DNA from: Corynebacterium sp. CNCTC7651
GTDB lineage: Bacteria; Actinomycetota; Actinomycetes; Mycobacteriales; Mycobacteriaceae
Direction of reading: 5' to 3'
DNA length: 64,000 nt
Assembly: GCF_021496665.1 (NCBI RefSeq)
Contig: NZ_CP071246.1
Coordinates: forward strand, 2,389,110 to 2,453,109
The position numbers were made by a program, and so were the translations under genes. How positions within the stretch are numbered: the stretch's first letter is position 1; each line of letters starts with the position of its first letter. Below the pieces are notes generated by a model. It did no database searches and had not been told where the DNA came from. It saw only the letters and a program-made list of their open reading frames with translations. This document shows positions 52,746-64,000 of the stretch, piece after piece.

Positions 52746-53535
52746 GGCGTTCGAGCCTCAGCTTATCGACGATCGGGACCTCCAACGCCCCCAACTCCTC
52801 CAGAGTGATCCCGAGACCCCTCGCAATGAGGAGATCGGCGAGTTGGGGGTTTCGGGCGAGCGCGGGGCCGTGCATGTAGGTGGCGATGACGCTGCCCTGC
52901 ACCACGCCCTCCACCCGCTCCGCGCCGCTTGAACTGGTGCCGCTGCCTGCAGCGCCGCTACCTGCAGTGCCGTTGCCTTGGCGCGCGGTTTGGGCACCGC
53001 CGCCATTGCCGATGCCGCGGGTCACCTTGCCCAGCGGCCGCGCATCCGGGCCGAGGGTGGTCTGGCCCATGTGGTTTTCAAAGCCGGTGAGCGGCTCGGT
53101 CAGCTCGGCGGTGATGCCGGCGCGCGTGGGGGTTGCCGCGACTTCGCCGATGGCTCGGGTGTCTAGGGGTTGGGTGGAAACGTCGATAAGCGAAATGCCC
53201 TGCGCCTCCGTGCCGTGCGCGTAGAAGGTGCGGCCGAGCACCTGCATGCCGGCGCAGACGGCGAAGATGGGGCGCTCCGCGGCGGCGGCGGCCTGGAGCC
53301 CGGGGGAGGCGGCGAGGCGCGCGGCCGCGATGAGCTGGGCTGCGTCTTCGCCGCCGCCGAGGGTGTAGATGTCGCAGTCGGCGGGGATGTCGTCGGTGAG
53401 TAGGACGCGGCGGATCTGCGCGTCGATGCCGCGGTGGCGGGCGCGTTGGCGCAGGACGAGCGCGTTGCCGTCGTCGCCGTACGTGCCCAGCACGTCCGGC
53501 AGAATCAGGCCGATGGTCAAGGTGCGTTTAGCCAC
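52735..53535 (-). CDS. gatD: Lipid II isoglutaminyl synthase, glutaminase subunit GatD
   Basis: A 266-residue CobB/CobQ-like class-I amidotransferase. With MurT it amidates D-glutamate to D-isoglutamine in peptidoglycan lipid II. The nucleophile is in [10 protein letters not shown] and the catalytic His in YMHGPAL, with [10 protein letters not shown] as the oxyanion segment. A 30-residue Gly/Ser/Ala-rich insert ([18 protein letters not shown] region) separates beta strands before the His. It overlaps murT by 8 bp, so the two are a translationally coupled pair. Confidence 0.93.
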   Translation of the reverse strand: MAKRTLTIGLILPDVLGTYGDDGNALVLRQRARHRGIDAQIRRVLLTDDIPADCDIYTLGGGEDAAQLIAAARLAASPGLQAAAAAERPIFAVCAGMQVLGRTFYAHGTEAQGISLIDVSTQPLDTRAIGEVAATPTRAGITAELTEPLTGFENHMGQTTLGPDARPLGKVTRGIGNGGGAQTARQGNGTAGSGAAGSGTSSSGAERVEGVVQGSVIATYMHGPALARNPQLADLLIARGLGITLEELGALEVPIVDKLRLERLKA

Positions 53536-54784
53536 GGTAATCCTCCTGCTTGGAAAGGGCCTTGCGCAGGTTGAGCAGGGCGGTGTAATTGGCCAGGACC
53601 TCCACGCGGCCCGGCGGGCAGGCGCGGATGGCGGCGAGCGGATCGTGCACCAGCGTGTGGTCCAGGCCGGAGTAGAAGAGGCGCACGGCGAGGTCAGTGC
53701 CGCGCTCGCCCGCGGCGACGACGGTGCCGGCGCGCAGGTTCTCGAAGTCGATGTCCCACAGCCAGGAGACGTCCTCGCCGTCGCCTTGCTGCGCGTTCAC
53801 GGCGATGACCACGCCCGCGGCCTCCGCGTCCAGCATGGTCAGCGCCTCCTGCCAGCCGGCGGGGTTCTTGGCCAGCAGCAGGTGCACGTCGTGGTCGCCC
53901 AAGCCCACGGTGGTGTAGCGCCCGGCCACGTTATCCACGGCCTCCGCGGCGGCGACGGCCTGCTCCAGCGGCACGCCGAACACCTCCACCGCGCAGGCAA
54001 TCGCCTGCGCCGCGTTGCCGCGGTTCGCCCGCCCCGGCAGCTGGAGCTCAAGCTTCACGACGTCACCCCCAGGCACGTGGAGACCCTCCTCGTCCACGCT
54101 GTAGTGGGGGGTGGGGCGGCGGAATGAGGAACCGTCGTCAAGCGATTGCACCGCGTACCAGTCGTCCTCCGTGCGCACGACGTGCCCGCCGGAGCGGGGA
54201 TTGGTCACGGAATCGCCCAGCCAGCCGGTGCCGGCGGCGACCCACACCACGTTGGGGTGGTCCCAGGCGATAGAGGTGATCAGGACATCGTCGCAGTTCG
54301 CGACCACCGTCGCCTCCGGGTGCTCCATCACGGCGGCGCGCAGGGCGCGCTCGATGGCGTTGATCTCGCCGACGCGGTCCAGCTGGTCGCGCGACAGGTT
54401 CAGCAGCACGATCGCCTCCGGCGCGAGGCGCTGTGCCACGTGCGGCACGTGCAACTCATCCACCTCGAGCACGACGTGCGACGCCCCCTCACCCGCCATC
54501 AGCGCCGAAATGATGCCGGCATCCATGTTGTCGCCGCCGTCGTTAGTAGCCACGGTGTGGGTGGAGCGCAGCGCGCCGGCCAGCATGCGGGTGGTGGTGG
54601 ACTTGCCGTTCGTGCCCGTGACCAGCGCCGTCGGCCGCCCGCCGCCGAGCTGCTCCATGATGTTCGGGTCGATCGCGCCGGCAACCAGCCCGCCGATCAT
54701 GCCGCCGGCGCCGCGTCCGGTGGCGCGGGAGGCGGCGGTGGCCAGGCGGGCGGCCGTCAGCGCCACGTGTGAGCGGAATTTCAT
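53528..54784 (-). CDS. murT: Lipid II isoglutaminyl synthase, Mur ligase subunit MurT
   Basis: A 418-residue Mur ligase-family protein that activates the alpha-carboxyl of D-Glu with ATP for GatD-supplied ammonia. The ATP-binding P-loop is VTGTNGKSTTT near residue 57. Later segments NRGNAAQAIACA and a C-terminal DUF1727-type domain fit. Staphylococcal and streptococcal MurT carry a four-cysteine zinc ribbon in the central domain. The corresponding region here (SFRRPTPHYSVDEEG) has no such cysteines. The gene follows the next gene upstream by about 20 bp. Confidence 0.92.
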   Translation of the reverse strand: MKFRSHVALTAARLATAASRATGRGAGGMIGGLVAGAIDPNIMEQLGGGRPTALVTGTNGKSTTTRMLAGALRSTHTVATNDGGDNMDAGIISALMAGEGASHVVLEVDELHVPHVAQRLAPEAIVLLNLSRDQLDRVGEINAIERALRAAVMEHPEATVVANCDDVLITSIAWDHPNVVWVAAGTGWLGDSVTNPRSGGHVVRTEDDWYAVQSLDDGSSFRRPTPHYSVDEEGLHVPGGDVVKLELQLPGRANRGNAAQAIACAVEVFGVPLEQAVAAAEAVDNVAGRYTTVGLGDHDVHLLLAKNPAGWQEALTMLDAEAAGVVIAVNAQQGDGEDVSWLWDIDFENLRAGTVVAAGERGTDLAVRLFYSGLDHTLVHDPLAAIRACPPGRVEVLANYTALLNLRKALSKQEDYRG

Positions 54785-54805
54785 GGGCCCAAGGCTACTC
54801 CCCGC

Positions 54806-55783
54806 CTAGGCCTCCATCGCCTCCACGGCGCGCGCGAATTCGTCTGCGGAAAGGATGGGAATGTCCTTGCGGTGGCCGTGCATGGCTTTGCCACGCAGCT
54901 CGATGCCCTTCGCCGCGGCATCGGACACCACCAGCGACGTCTCCCGCGACAGTTTCTCGCTGTACGTCAGCCCGGCGCGCACGCCGAGGTCGATCAGCTC
55001 GTCCGGGCAGCACGCGACATCGTCGGTCACTACAACTTCCATGCCGCGCTCGAGCCGCCCGCCGTACACGCCGGGGTTCTCGGCGGCCGCGGCGGCCTTC
55101 TCCGCGTCGACGCGCAGCGCGCTCCGCTGCAGCCCGAAGCGGTCGGCGGCGAGCTCGGCGGGGTCCACGCGCGCCACGTCGCCGCGTTCGCGCAGCTCAA
55201 GGTACATCGCGACCGTGGTCAGGGTTCGCTCCCGCGAGAGCTCGCTTTCGCTTATCGACGCTCGCTCCACACTCGCCTCAGCCCCCGGCGCCTCCACCCC
55301 GATCAGCTTTGCGACGGCCCCAATCCGCTCATCCGTCGGCACATAGCCCTGCAACCTGGCGCTGGCCAGCACGTCCACGATCGCCTCCGGCTTGGGCACG
55401 TGCCCAACACGCTGGCGCCGCCGCCCGCCGCGCCGACCCCGCGACCGGTTCGCCCTGGCAGCCGCGTTCATGGCGCGCCGCGCCTCGGAGACCAAAAAGC
55501 CCCATTCGGTGGGGGAATCGTGGAGGATGAGCAAGCGATCGTCGATAAGCTTGTCCAGCGTGCGCAGGAAGCGGGAGAAGCGGGGAGCCTGCGCGAAGTC
55601 CCCCGGCTCGAGCCCGTGCGTGTGGCGCGGCCCCGGGTCGCAGCCGGGGTTGAAGACCTGGTGGAACTCCTCGCCGATGCGGCCGGCATCATCGAACGTG
55701 ACGGCGTCAAGCGTGAGCAGGCGGCCCGTCGACGGATGGATGCCCGCCGACTGCATGTGCAACGCCACGAAGGGGTAGGTCAT
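54806..55783 (-). CDS. Epsilon-like exonuclease-fold protein with BRCT-like C-terminus, catalytic acids missing
   Basis: A 325-residue protein annotated in C. glutamicum relatives as DNA polymerase III epsilon. The N-terminal part aligns to a DnaQ-type exonuclease (AGIHPSTGRLLTLDAVTFD), but the first active-site DxE reads HMQ (residues 9-11), the second acidic position (FDxxFL type) reads TEWGFL, and the final HxxxxD motif is replaced by SRERTLTTVAMYL. The C-terminal part (about 245-325) resembles a BRCT domain (GMEVVVTDDV..GLTYSEKLSRETSLVV). A basic Arg-rich linker (RSRGRRGGRRRQR) lies between. A non-catalytic scaffold role is possible. Confidence 0.75.
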   Translation of the reverse strand: MTYPFVALHMQSAGIHPSTGRLLTLDAVTFDDAGRIGEEFHQVFNPGCDPGPRHTHGLEPGDFAQAPRFSRFLRTLDKLIDDRLLILHDSPTEWGFLVSEARRAMNAAARANRSRGRRGGRRRQRVGHVPKPEAIVDVLASARLQGYVPTDERIGAVAKLIGVEAPGAEASVERASISESELSRERTLTTVAMYLELRERGDVARVDPAELAADRFGLQRSALRVDAEKAAAAAENPGVYGGRLERGMEVVVTDDVACCPDELIDLGVRAGLTYSEKLSRETSLVVSDAAAKGIELRGKAMHGHRKDIPILSADEFARAVEAMEA

Positions 55784-55793
55784 TGCTCCGATT

Positions 55794-56738
55794 CTAGCGG
55801 CCCAGAAAAGCGGCGACCCACTGGTAGCGCAGCGCCGCCGACCCGCCCGCCACCAGCGCGACGCTCGCCACCGCGCTGAGGACGCCCACCTTGCGCCGGC
55901 GGTCCGGGACGGTGTCCGGCGCGGGCACGGGCGCGTGCGGCATCGGCGGCAAGAGCGGGATGGGGTAGTTCGCGGGGTACTTGTGCGCGGGCAGCGGGCC
56001 GATGTCCAGCGTGAGGCGCGGCGTGCCGTCCACCACCTGGTGGTGCGCGCGGGCGACGACGGTCTTCCCCTCCCGCTCGAAGTGGCGCAAGGTCTGCGCC
56101 ATGCGTGCCGACGCCCTCAAGGACCCAACCCGCTCACCATCCACCGCCACAGCGATCGTGCCCTGTTGCTCCGCGCGCAGCGTGCACAGGATCTGGCGGC
56201 GGGTGGGGTAGTCGGAGCCGGGCGCGCCGTCGAGGTACGTCATCGTGCGGGCGGTGCCGCGGCGCAGCAGCACCCACTCCTCAGTGGGCGGGTGGTTGGC
56301 GGGGATGACCATGCCTGGGTCCGGCAGCAGCAGCTTGAGTGTGACCTTGCCCCCGGACGGCGCGGTCGCGAGCGCGGTGACCTGCGGCGTGTACCCGCAC
56401 TCCTGGATCCAGTACAACTCCGGGTACTTCCGTGCGCTCTCGGCCCCCACCGAACCCAGCACCGCCCCGTTGTAGTAGACCACCAGCGCGCCGGCGTTGG
56501 TGCTTTCTTGCGCGCCGCCCGCAGTGTTGTTGCGGGCCGAGAGGTCCATGCCACCTGCAGTGTCGGCGCCGCCCGCAGCGCCCGCGATCTCGTGCGCGTT
56601 GACCAGCAAGACCGCCAGCTTCGCCGAGGACCGCTTGCTCACCAGGAAGCGCACCGCCAAGGTGTCGACATCGTCAACCACGATGGTGCGCACCGGCCCG
56701 AGACCGTGATCCGGTACCAAGTAACTAGCGCCAAGCAT
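55794..56738 (-). CDS. Hypothetical protein with C-terminal membrane anchor
   Basis: A 314-residue protein I cannot assign. It is mostly soluble and beta-rich, and has a Gly/Ala-rich insert (GAAGGADTAGGMDLS), a Pro-rich segment (PIPLLPPMPHAP) and one hydrophobic helix near residues 288-310 preceded by RRRK, giving a likely tail anchor with the bulk in the cytoplasm. The gene directly precedes the epsilon-like gene by 10 bp and may share its transcript. Confidence 0.7.
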   Translation of the reverse strand: MLGASYLVPDHGLGPVRTIVVDDVDTLAVRFLVSKRSSAKLAVLLVNAHEIAGAAGGADTAGGMDLSARNNTAGGAQESTNAGALVVYYNGAVLGSVGAESARKYPELYWIQECGYTPQVTALATAPSGGKVTLKLLLPDPGMVIPANHPPTEEWVLLRRGTARTMTYLDGAPGSDYPTRRQILCTLRAEQQGTIAVAVDGERVGSLRASARMAQTLRHFEREGKTVVARAHHQVVDGTPRLTLDIGPLPAHKYPANYPIPLLPPMPHAPVPAPDTVPDRRRKVGVLSAVASVALVAGGSAALRYQWVAAFLGR

Positions 56739-56850
56739 GGGAACTCACAACGATCGAGGGATAGTGTCGCGGAGCACCCTACAACTGTCGTGGAGTATGC
56801 GCCTGCCGAATCGTGAGCGGGGGTGCTTTCGCAGACCCCCGCGCCGGCCC

Positions 56851-56924
56851 GCGCAAGGCCCGCGCCGGCTTGCGATGCGCAGGCTCGCGTAAGGCCCGCG
56901 CCGGCCCTCGATGCGCAGGTCCGC
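56851..56924. repeat. Imperfect 36-bp tandem repeat downstream of leuA
   Basis: The block AAGGCCCGCGCCGGC then GATGCGCAGG occurs twice (from 56855 and from 56891) with small differences, in the 216-bp gap between the hypothetical gene and leuA. The gap holds no other gene. Confidence 0.7.
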
Positions 56925-56954
56925 GCACTAGCCGAGCGCGCGGCGGCGGTTGGG

Positions 56955-58829
<1,875 letters not shown>

Positions 58830-58835
58830 TTAAGC

Positions 58836-58877
58836 CACGGCCGGCAAGCCAAACTCCGCGACGGGGCGCCGGCCGTG
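58836..58877 (-). promoter_or_regulatory. leuA: 10-bp perfect hairpin in the leuA leader
   Basis: CACGGCCGGC at 58836-58845 and GCCGGCCGTG at 58868-58877 can form a 10-bp stem with a 22-base loop, 46 bp before the leuA start. There is no T-tract after it on the minus strand. It could be a leader or attenuation structure. I saw no Leu-rich leader peptide, so the role is open. Confidence 0.4.
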
Positions 58878-59008
58878 TGATCAGGGCCTAATTCCCGCCG
58901 CGGCATAGAAGGAGGAGCTGCCGCTTCGACATGTGAGGAAGCTTACATCGGTTTCCGTATTCTTGGGGCATTTTTTGCTTTACGACGCTCATTTCAAGCG
59001 CCACCCGC

Positions 59009-60205
59009 CTATTCCCGCCGCTCAGGCTGATCCGGCGGGTCGGGTGGATCAGGCGGGTCGGGGAAGAGCGTCTCCATCACGCCGTACCGGTGGTAGGTGT
59101 TCACTGCTTGGCGTCCGTAGGGGGAGATCCAGATGGAGTGACCGTCGATAAGCTCGATGCGCCCCCACTTGCTGCGCGCAGTGTCGTCGTCGTTGACGGC
59201 GTTGTGGAAGGGGCAGAGGATGACCAGGTTGTCGATGTTGGTCTCCCCGCCGTCGCGCCACGCGCGGACGTGGTGGACCTGCGAGAAGTCCGCCGCGCGC
59301 TTGCAGCCGGGCCACGCGCACACGAGGTTGCGCAGGGAGGCGAGGAGGCGCTGCTCGTCGCCGGCGAAGCGGCGCAGGCGGTAGGACTTCACCGGCCCGG
59401 CGGTGGGATGCACTAGCGCGAGCTCCACGTCCTTGCCGTTGTCCAGGCCGAGACCGGCGGCGAGGTATTCGGTGCCGGTGATGGTGGTGCCGTCCGAAAG
59501 CCCGAGCAGGACGTCGTCCGCGGTGTGGCCCTCGATGGCGATGATGTCCGGAAGCGGCACCGCGATGATGGGGCGCGGTGCGGCGGGCGCGATGCCCGCG
59601 GTTGCGGTGCTGCCCGTGCCGGTTGCGGCGGTGCCCGCGCCGGTTGCGGCGGTGCGGCCGCGGAGGAGGGACATGAAGGCGTGGTAGAGCTGGGGGCCTT
59701 CGGGCTGGGACGGGTCGATGTGGGCGCGGAGGTTGGCCTCGATGTCGGCGAGGTCGCGCTCCGGGCCGTTCACGTACATGCCGCGGAAGCGGGACCGGGA
59801 TCGGCCGAATCGCAGGCCGGGCTGGGGTGCGCGCTCCTCCACGGGCACGAATTCCTTCACCAGCTGCGCAAACGCCTCGTAGGTGCGCGGCGCCGCCTCC
59901 ACCAAACGCTCCAGCAGTTCCATGCGCGCCCGCATGGTGCGCTGTGCCTTAGCCAGCTGTCCCAGGCGCTTCTCCACCGCCAGAAGCTGGTCCACAGAAA
60001 ACCCGCCCTGGCGCGCGAGCTGCCCGCACCGCGCCTGCTGCTTGGGTGCCGCGCTCGACCCGAAGTACGCCTCGTGCAGCCGACCCCACTCGTTGATGCG
60101 CGCGGGGTTGAAGCAGGCGGCCGAAAACGCCGCGCGGTCAAAGGACGCCAGGAAGTCGAGGGCATCGGTTGACATCGCGTGGGCGACGGTCGCTGTAGTG
60201 GTCAT
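59009..60205 (-). CDS. HNH-endonuclease/DUF222-type protein
   Basis: A 398-residue protein. An N-terminal DUF222-like helical region is followed by an HNH nuclease motif near the C-terminus: CAWPGCKRAADFSQVHHVRAW plus NLVILCPFHNAVN, with the paired Cys and the HH/N/H residues in place. An Ala/Gly/Thr-rich linker (TGAGTAATGTGSTATAG) separates the two parts. The family is very common in actinobacteria and often linked to mobile DNA, with no known cellular role. The start ATG at 60205 is used. The long frame continuing to 61174 is antisense overlap. It ends with a PPDPPDPP tail. Confidence 0.85.
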   Translation of the reverse strand: MTTTATVAHAMSTDALDFLASFDRAAFSAACFNPARINEWGRLHEAYFGSSAAPKQQARCGQLARQGGFSVDQLLAVEKRLGQLAKAQRTMRARMELLERLVEAAPRTYEAFAQLVKEFVPVEERAPQPGLRFGRSRSRFRGMYVNGPERDLADIEANLRAHIDPSQPEGPQLYHAFMSLLRGRTAATGAGTAATGTGSTATAGIAPAAPRPIIAVPLPDIIAIEGHTADDVLLGLSDGTTITGTEYLAAGLGLDNGKDVELALVHPTAGPVKSYRLRRFAGDEQRLLASLRNLVCAWPGCKRAADFSQVHHVRAWRDGGETNIDNLVILCPFHNAVNDDDTARSKWGRIELIDGHSIWISPYGRQAVNTYHRYGVMETLFPDPPDPPDPPDQPERRE

Positions 60206-60306
60206 GGTTTTGGAGGGTAGGGCTGGGAAGAAACGTCGTAAAGCATGAGCCCCGGAAGCCTGTGGATAGCTGATCAGAATTCCACAGCTTATTGAAAAAG
60301 TGCAGC

Positions 60307-61146
60307 TCAGCGCACCGCAGCGCGCGTCAGTTGCAGTGCGGCGACCAGCATGACGGCCACGGGCACGAGCATGAGGGCGGGGCGGACGGCGAACTCCTCG
60401 CCAAGCAGGGCGTACCCCAGCGCGAGCGCCACAACCGGCTCCCCGACCTTGCTCGCGGGCAGCGACGTGGCTAGATCGCCCGCGCCGAACGCGTACTGCT
60501 GCACCACCACGCCCGCCAAGGCGCTCACCACCACCGCCCAGAACTGCCAGCACGTGAGCAGGGCGACGACGCCGCCGCGGGCCAGCGCGTCCATCGCCAC
60601 CTTGGCAAACACCGCCAGCAGCCCATAGATCGCGCCGCACGCGAGGCCGTAGGTGAGGGCTTTGGTTTGCGGGGAGCGTCGTGAAGCAAAGGCGAAAGCT
60701 CCCGCTGTGCCCAGTGCCGCCGCGGCGCACACCGCGACCCACTCCCACGCCGCGACCGCGCGCGTGCCGGGCACAGGCTTGCCGACGATCACCACACACC
60801 CAACCGCAACCGTCAGCACCACGGCCCAGAACGCCTCCGCGCGAGACATGGGCGTGCGCGCCACGTGGGCGGACAGCAGCAGCGTGAGCATGAGGGACAG
60901 CACCAGGATCGGCTGCACCACCAAAAGCGAACCGAACGCCAGCGCCGCGGCCTGAAAGGCGTAGGCCAGCAGCGCCACCCCCACGGAAAGCCACCACGCA
61001 GGCTTGCGCAGGGAGGTCAGGGGAGCGTCGTTCGCCTCGGTGCGGGCCTGGCCGGCGCGCAGGATTCGGTGGCGCCACACGGTGCCCACGGCAATGAGCA
61101 GCGCCGAGATCAGCGCGAGGATTGCCGCCAAGCCGTTGCTGTGCAC
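60307..61146 (-). CDS. EamA/DMT-family transporter
   Basis: A 279-residue membrane protein with ten hydrophobic helices in two similar halves, typical of the drug/metabolite transporter superfamily. Start GTG 61146 (GTG CAC AGC) gives [13 protein letters not shown]. The second half contains [21 protein letters not shown], the usual EamA end of the bundle. The substrate is unknown. It diverges from lysC, whose promoter lies between them, as in C. glutamicum. Confidence 0.85.
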   Translation of the reverse strand: MHSNGLAAILALISALLIAVGTVWRHRILRAGQARTEANDAPLTSLRKPAWWLSVGVALLAYAFQAAALAFGSLLVVQPILVLSLMLTLLLSAHVARTPMSRAEAFWAVVLTVAVGCVVIVGKPVPGTRAVAAWEWVAVCAAAALGTAGAFAFASRRSPQTKALTYGLACGAIYGLLAVFAKVAMDALARGGVVALLTCWQFWAVVVSALAGVVVQQYAFGAGDLATSLPASKVGEPVVALALGYALLGEEFAVRPALMLVPVAVMLVAALQLTRAAVR

Positions 61147-61193
61147 GGCGCATGATATTAGCCCTCCGCTGCATGCCGGGCAGGGCGGGGCGC

Positions 61194-61199
61194 TATTCT
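61194..61199 (+). promoter_or_regulatory. lysC: Possible lysC -10 element (TATTCT)
   Basis: TATTCT within CGCTATTCTTTATGG lies about 49 bp before the lysC ATG, in the short gap shared with the divergent transporter. The match is by eye and no -35 is clear. Confidence 0.3.
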
Positions 61200-61247
61200 T
61201 TATGGCGTTATTTATACGGACGAGACCCCAGGAAGGGTGCATCGACC

Positions 61248-63556
<2,309 letters not shown>

Positions 63557-63594
63557 GGCCTCGCGGGGGCGCCAAGATTCGGGCGTCGTAAAGC

Positions 63595-63618
63595 AAAAAG
63601 CCCCTGACGGGGCTTTTT
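63595..63618. terminator. Bidirectional rho-independent terminator after asd
   Basis: AAAAAGCCCC pairs with GGGGCTTTTT around TGAC. It serves asd and the convergent gene that ends at 63619. The GCTTTACGACG word lies just past it, at 63584-63594 on the minus strand. Confidence 0.9.
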
Positions 63619-64000
63619 CTATCGCTCGTCCGCGGCTTCCTCGGCCTCGTCGGCTGCGATGAGCTCGTCGATGGTGGTGTCGTTCCACGGCTCGTCCGGT
63701 TCGTACTCGTCCTGGGTGACGGGCTCGGTATAGCTGACGTAAACCACGTCGCGGCCGACGTCCTCGGGGTCGAACTCCACCTCCTCGTCCGCCATGAGCT
63801 CCTGCGTGACGGATTCCTCCAGGGCCTCGGACAGCGTCTCATCGTCCACGACGGACATGGAGGTGACGTGCTCCAGCTCGCGCTCGTCGTTCTTGGTGAA
63901 GCGCTCGCGCGGGTCCATCTTCATGCGGGTGAGCTCCATCGCGCGCTTGCGGCGCTGCTCCTCCTTGCGCAGCTTGGGCAGGCCGCGCAGCCAGCCGAAG
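63619..64000 (-). CDS. C-terminal part of an unknown protein, cut by the window edge
   Basis: The frame is open from 63619 to the window end, so the start lies beyond it. The visible part begins ...FGWLRGLPKLRKEEQRRKRAM and then has a long acidic tail (EEVEFDPEDVG, DEYEPDEPW, ELIAADEAEEAADE) with no membrane segment. It may be a cytoplasmic tail. I cannot assign the family from this fragment. Confidence 0.6.
   Translation of the reverse strand, partial: FGWLRGLPKLRKEEQRRKRAMELTRMKMDPRERFTKNDERELEHVTSMSVVDDETLSEALEESVTQELMADEEVEFDPEDVGRDVVYVSYTEPVTQDEYEPDEPWNDTTIDELIAADEAEEAADER

Overview
The window reads as a chromosomal segment of a GC-rich Corynebacterium. The evidence is the arabinogalactan cell-wall cluster (emb, aftA, dprE1, dprE2, glfT1, wzm/wzt), a surface protein with an LANTG anchor, an IS1249-type transposase, and a gene order (ffs, aspartate aminotransferase, dnaX, ybaB, recR, gatD/murT, leuA, lysC, asd) that I recall from C. 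glutamicum. The species cannot be named from the sequence alone.

Layout. 1-4.2 kb: repeats, an alpha/beta hydrolase, an M13 metallopeptidase and a secreted cutinase-like protein. 4.2-19.6 kb: cell-wall arabinan and galactan genes, mostly on the minus strand, interrupted by a plus-strand patch (two hypothetical proteins and a GtrA flippase-like protein) and by an AbiEi/DUF559-like gene plus an IS3-family element lying between glfT1 and wzt. 19.7-25.6 kb: a cysteine-desulfurase-fold protein, a quinone oxidoreductase, tRNA genes (Ser, Ser, Arg, Arg), and a secreted protein with Asn/Gly-rich repeats. 25.7-32.3 kb: mgtE, a sortase-anchored surface protein broken by a 130-bp tandem duplication, tyrA, tadA with its partner, csbD and a tRNA-Ser. 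32.3-39.3 kb: an MmpL transporter, tgt and gluQRS (queuosine tRNA modification), a frameshifted phoD and a ferritin. 39.5-46.8 kb: a nest of insertion sequences. The outer IS481-family element sits at the 3' end of tRNA-Ser(GGA) and contains two 1441-bp IS256-family copies and two IS1249-type copies. 46.8-64 kb: housekeeping genes from tRNA-Ser and SRP RNA through dnaX, recR, gatD/murT and leuA to lysC and asd.

How the genes work together. DprE1/DprE2 make the arabinose donor. AftA and Emb place arabinose on galactan. GlfT1 starts the galactan and Wzm/Wzt should export it. MurT/GatD amidate lipid II. LysC and Asd feed lysine, threonine and diaminopimelate synthesis. Tgt and GluQRS act on tRNA position 34.

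Main unexplained signals. (1) An 11-base word, GCTTNWCGACG, occurs about 40 times on both strands, far above chance. It is often just past terminator T-tracts and absent from all insertion sequences. (2) The IS nest is flanked by a 16-bp copy of the tRNA-Ser 3' end and has moved that tRNA's terminator 7.3 kb away. (3) Several enzymes lack expected catalytic or metal-binding residues (Tgt zinc cysteines, the PLP lysine of the desulfurase-fold protein, the acidic residues of the epsilon-like exonuclease).
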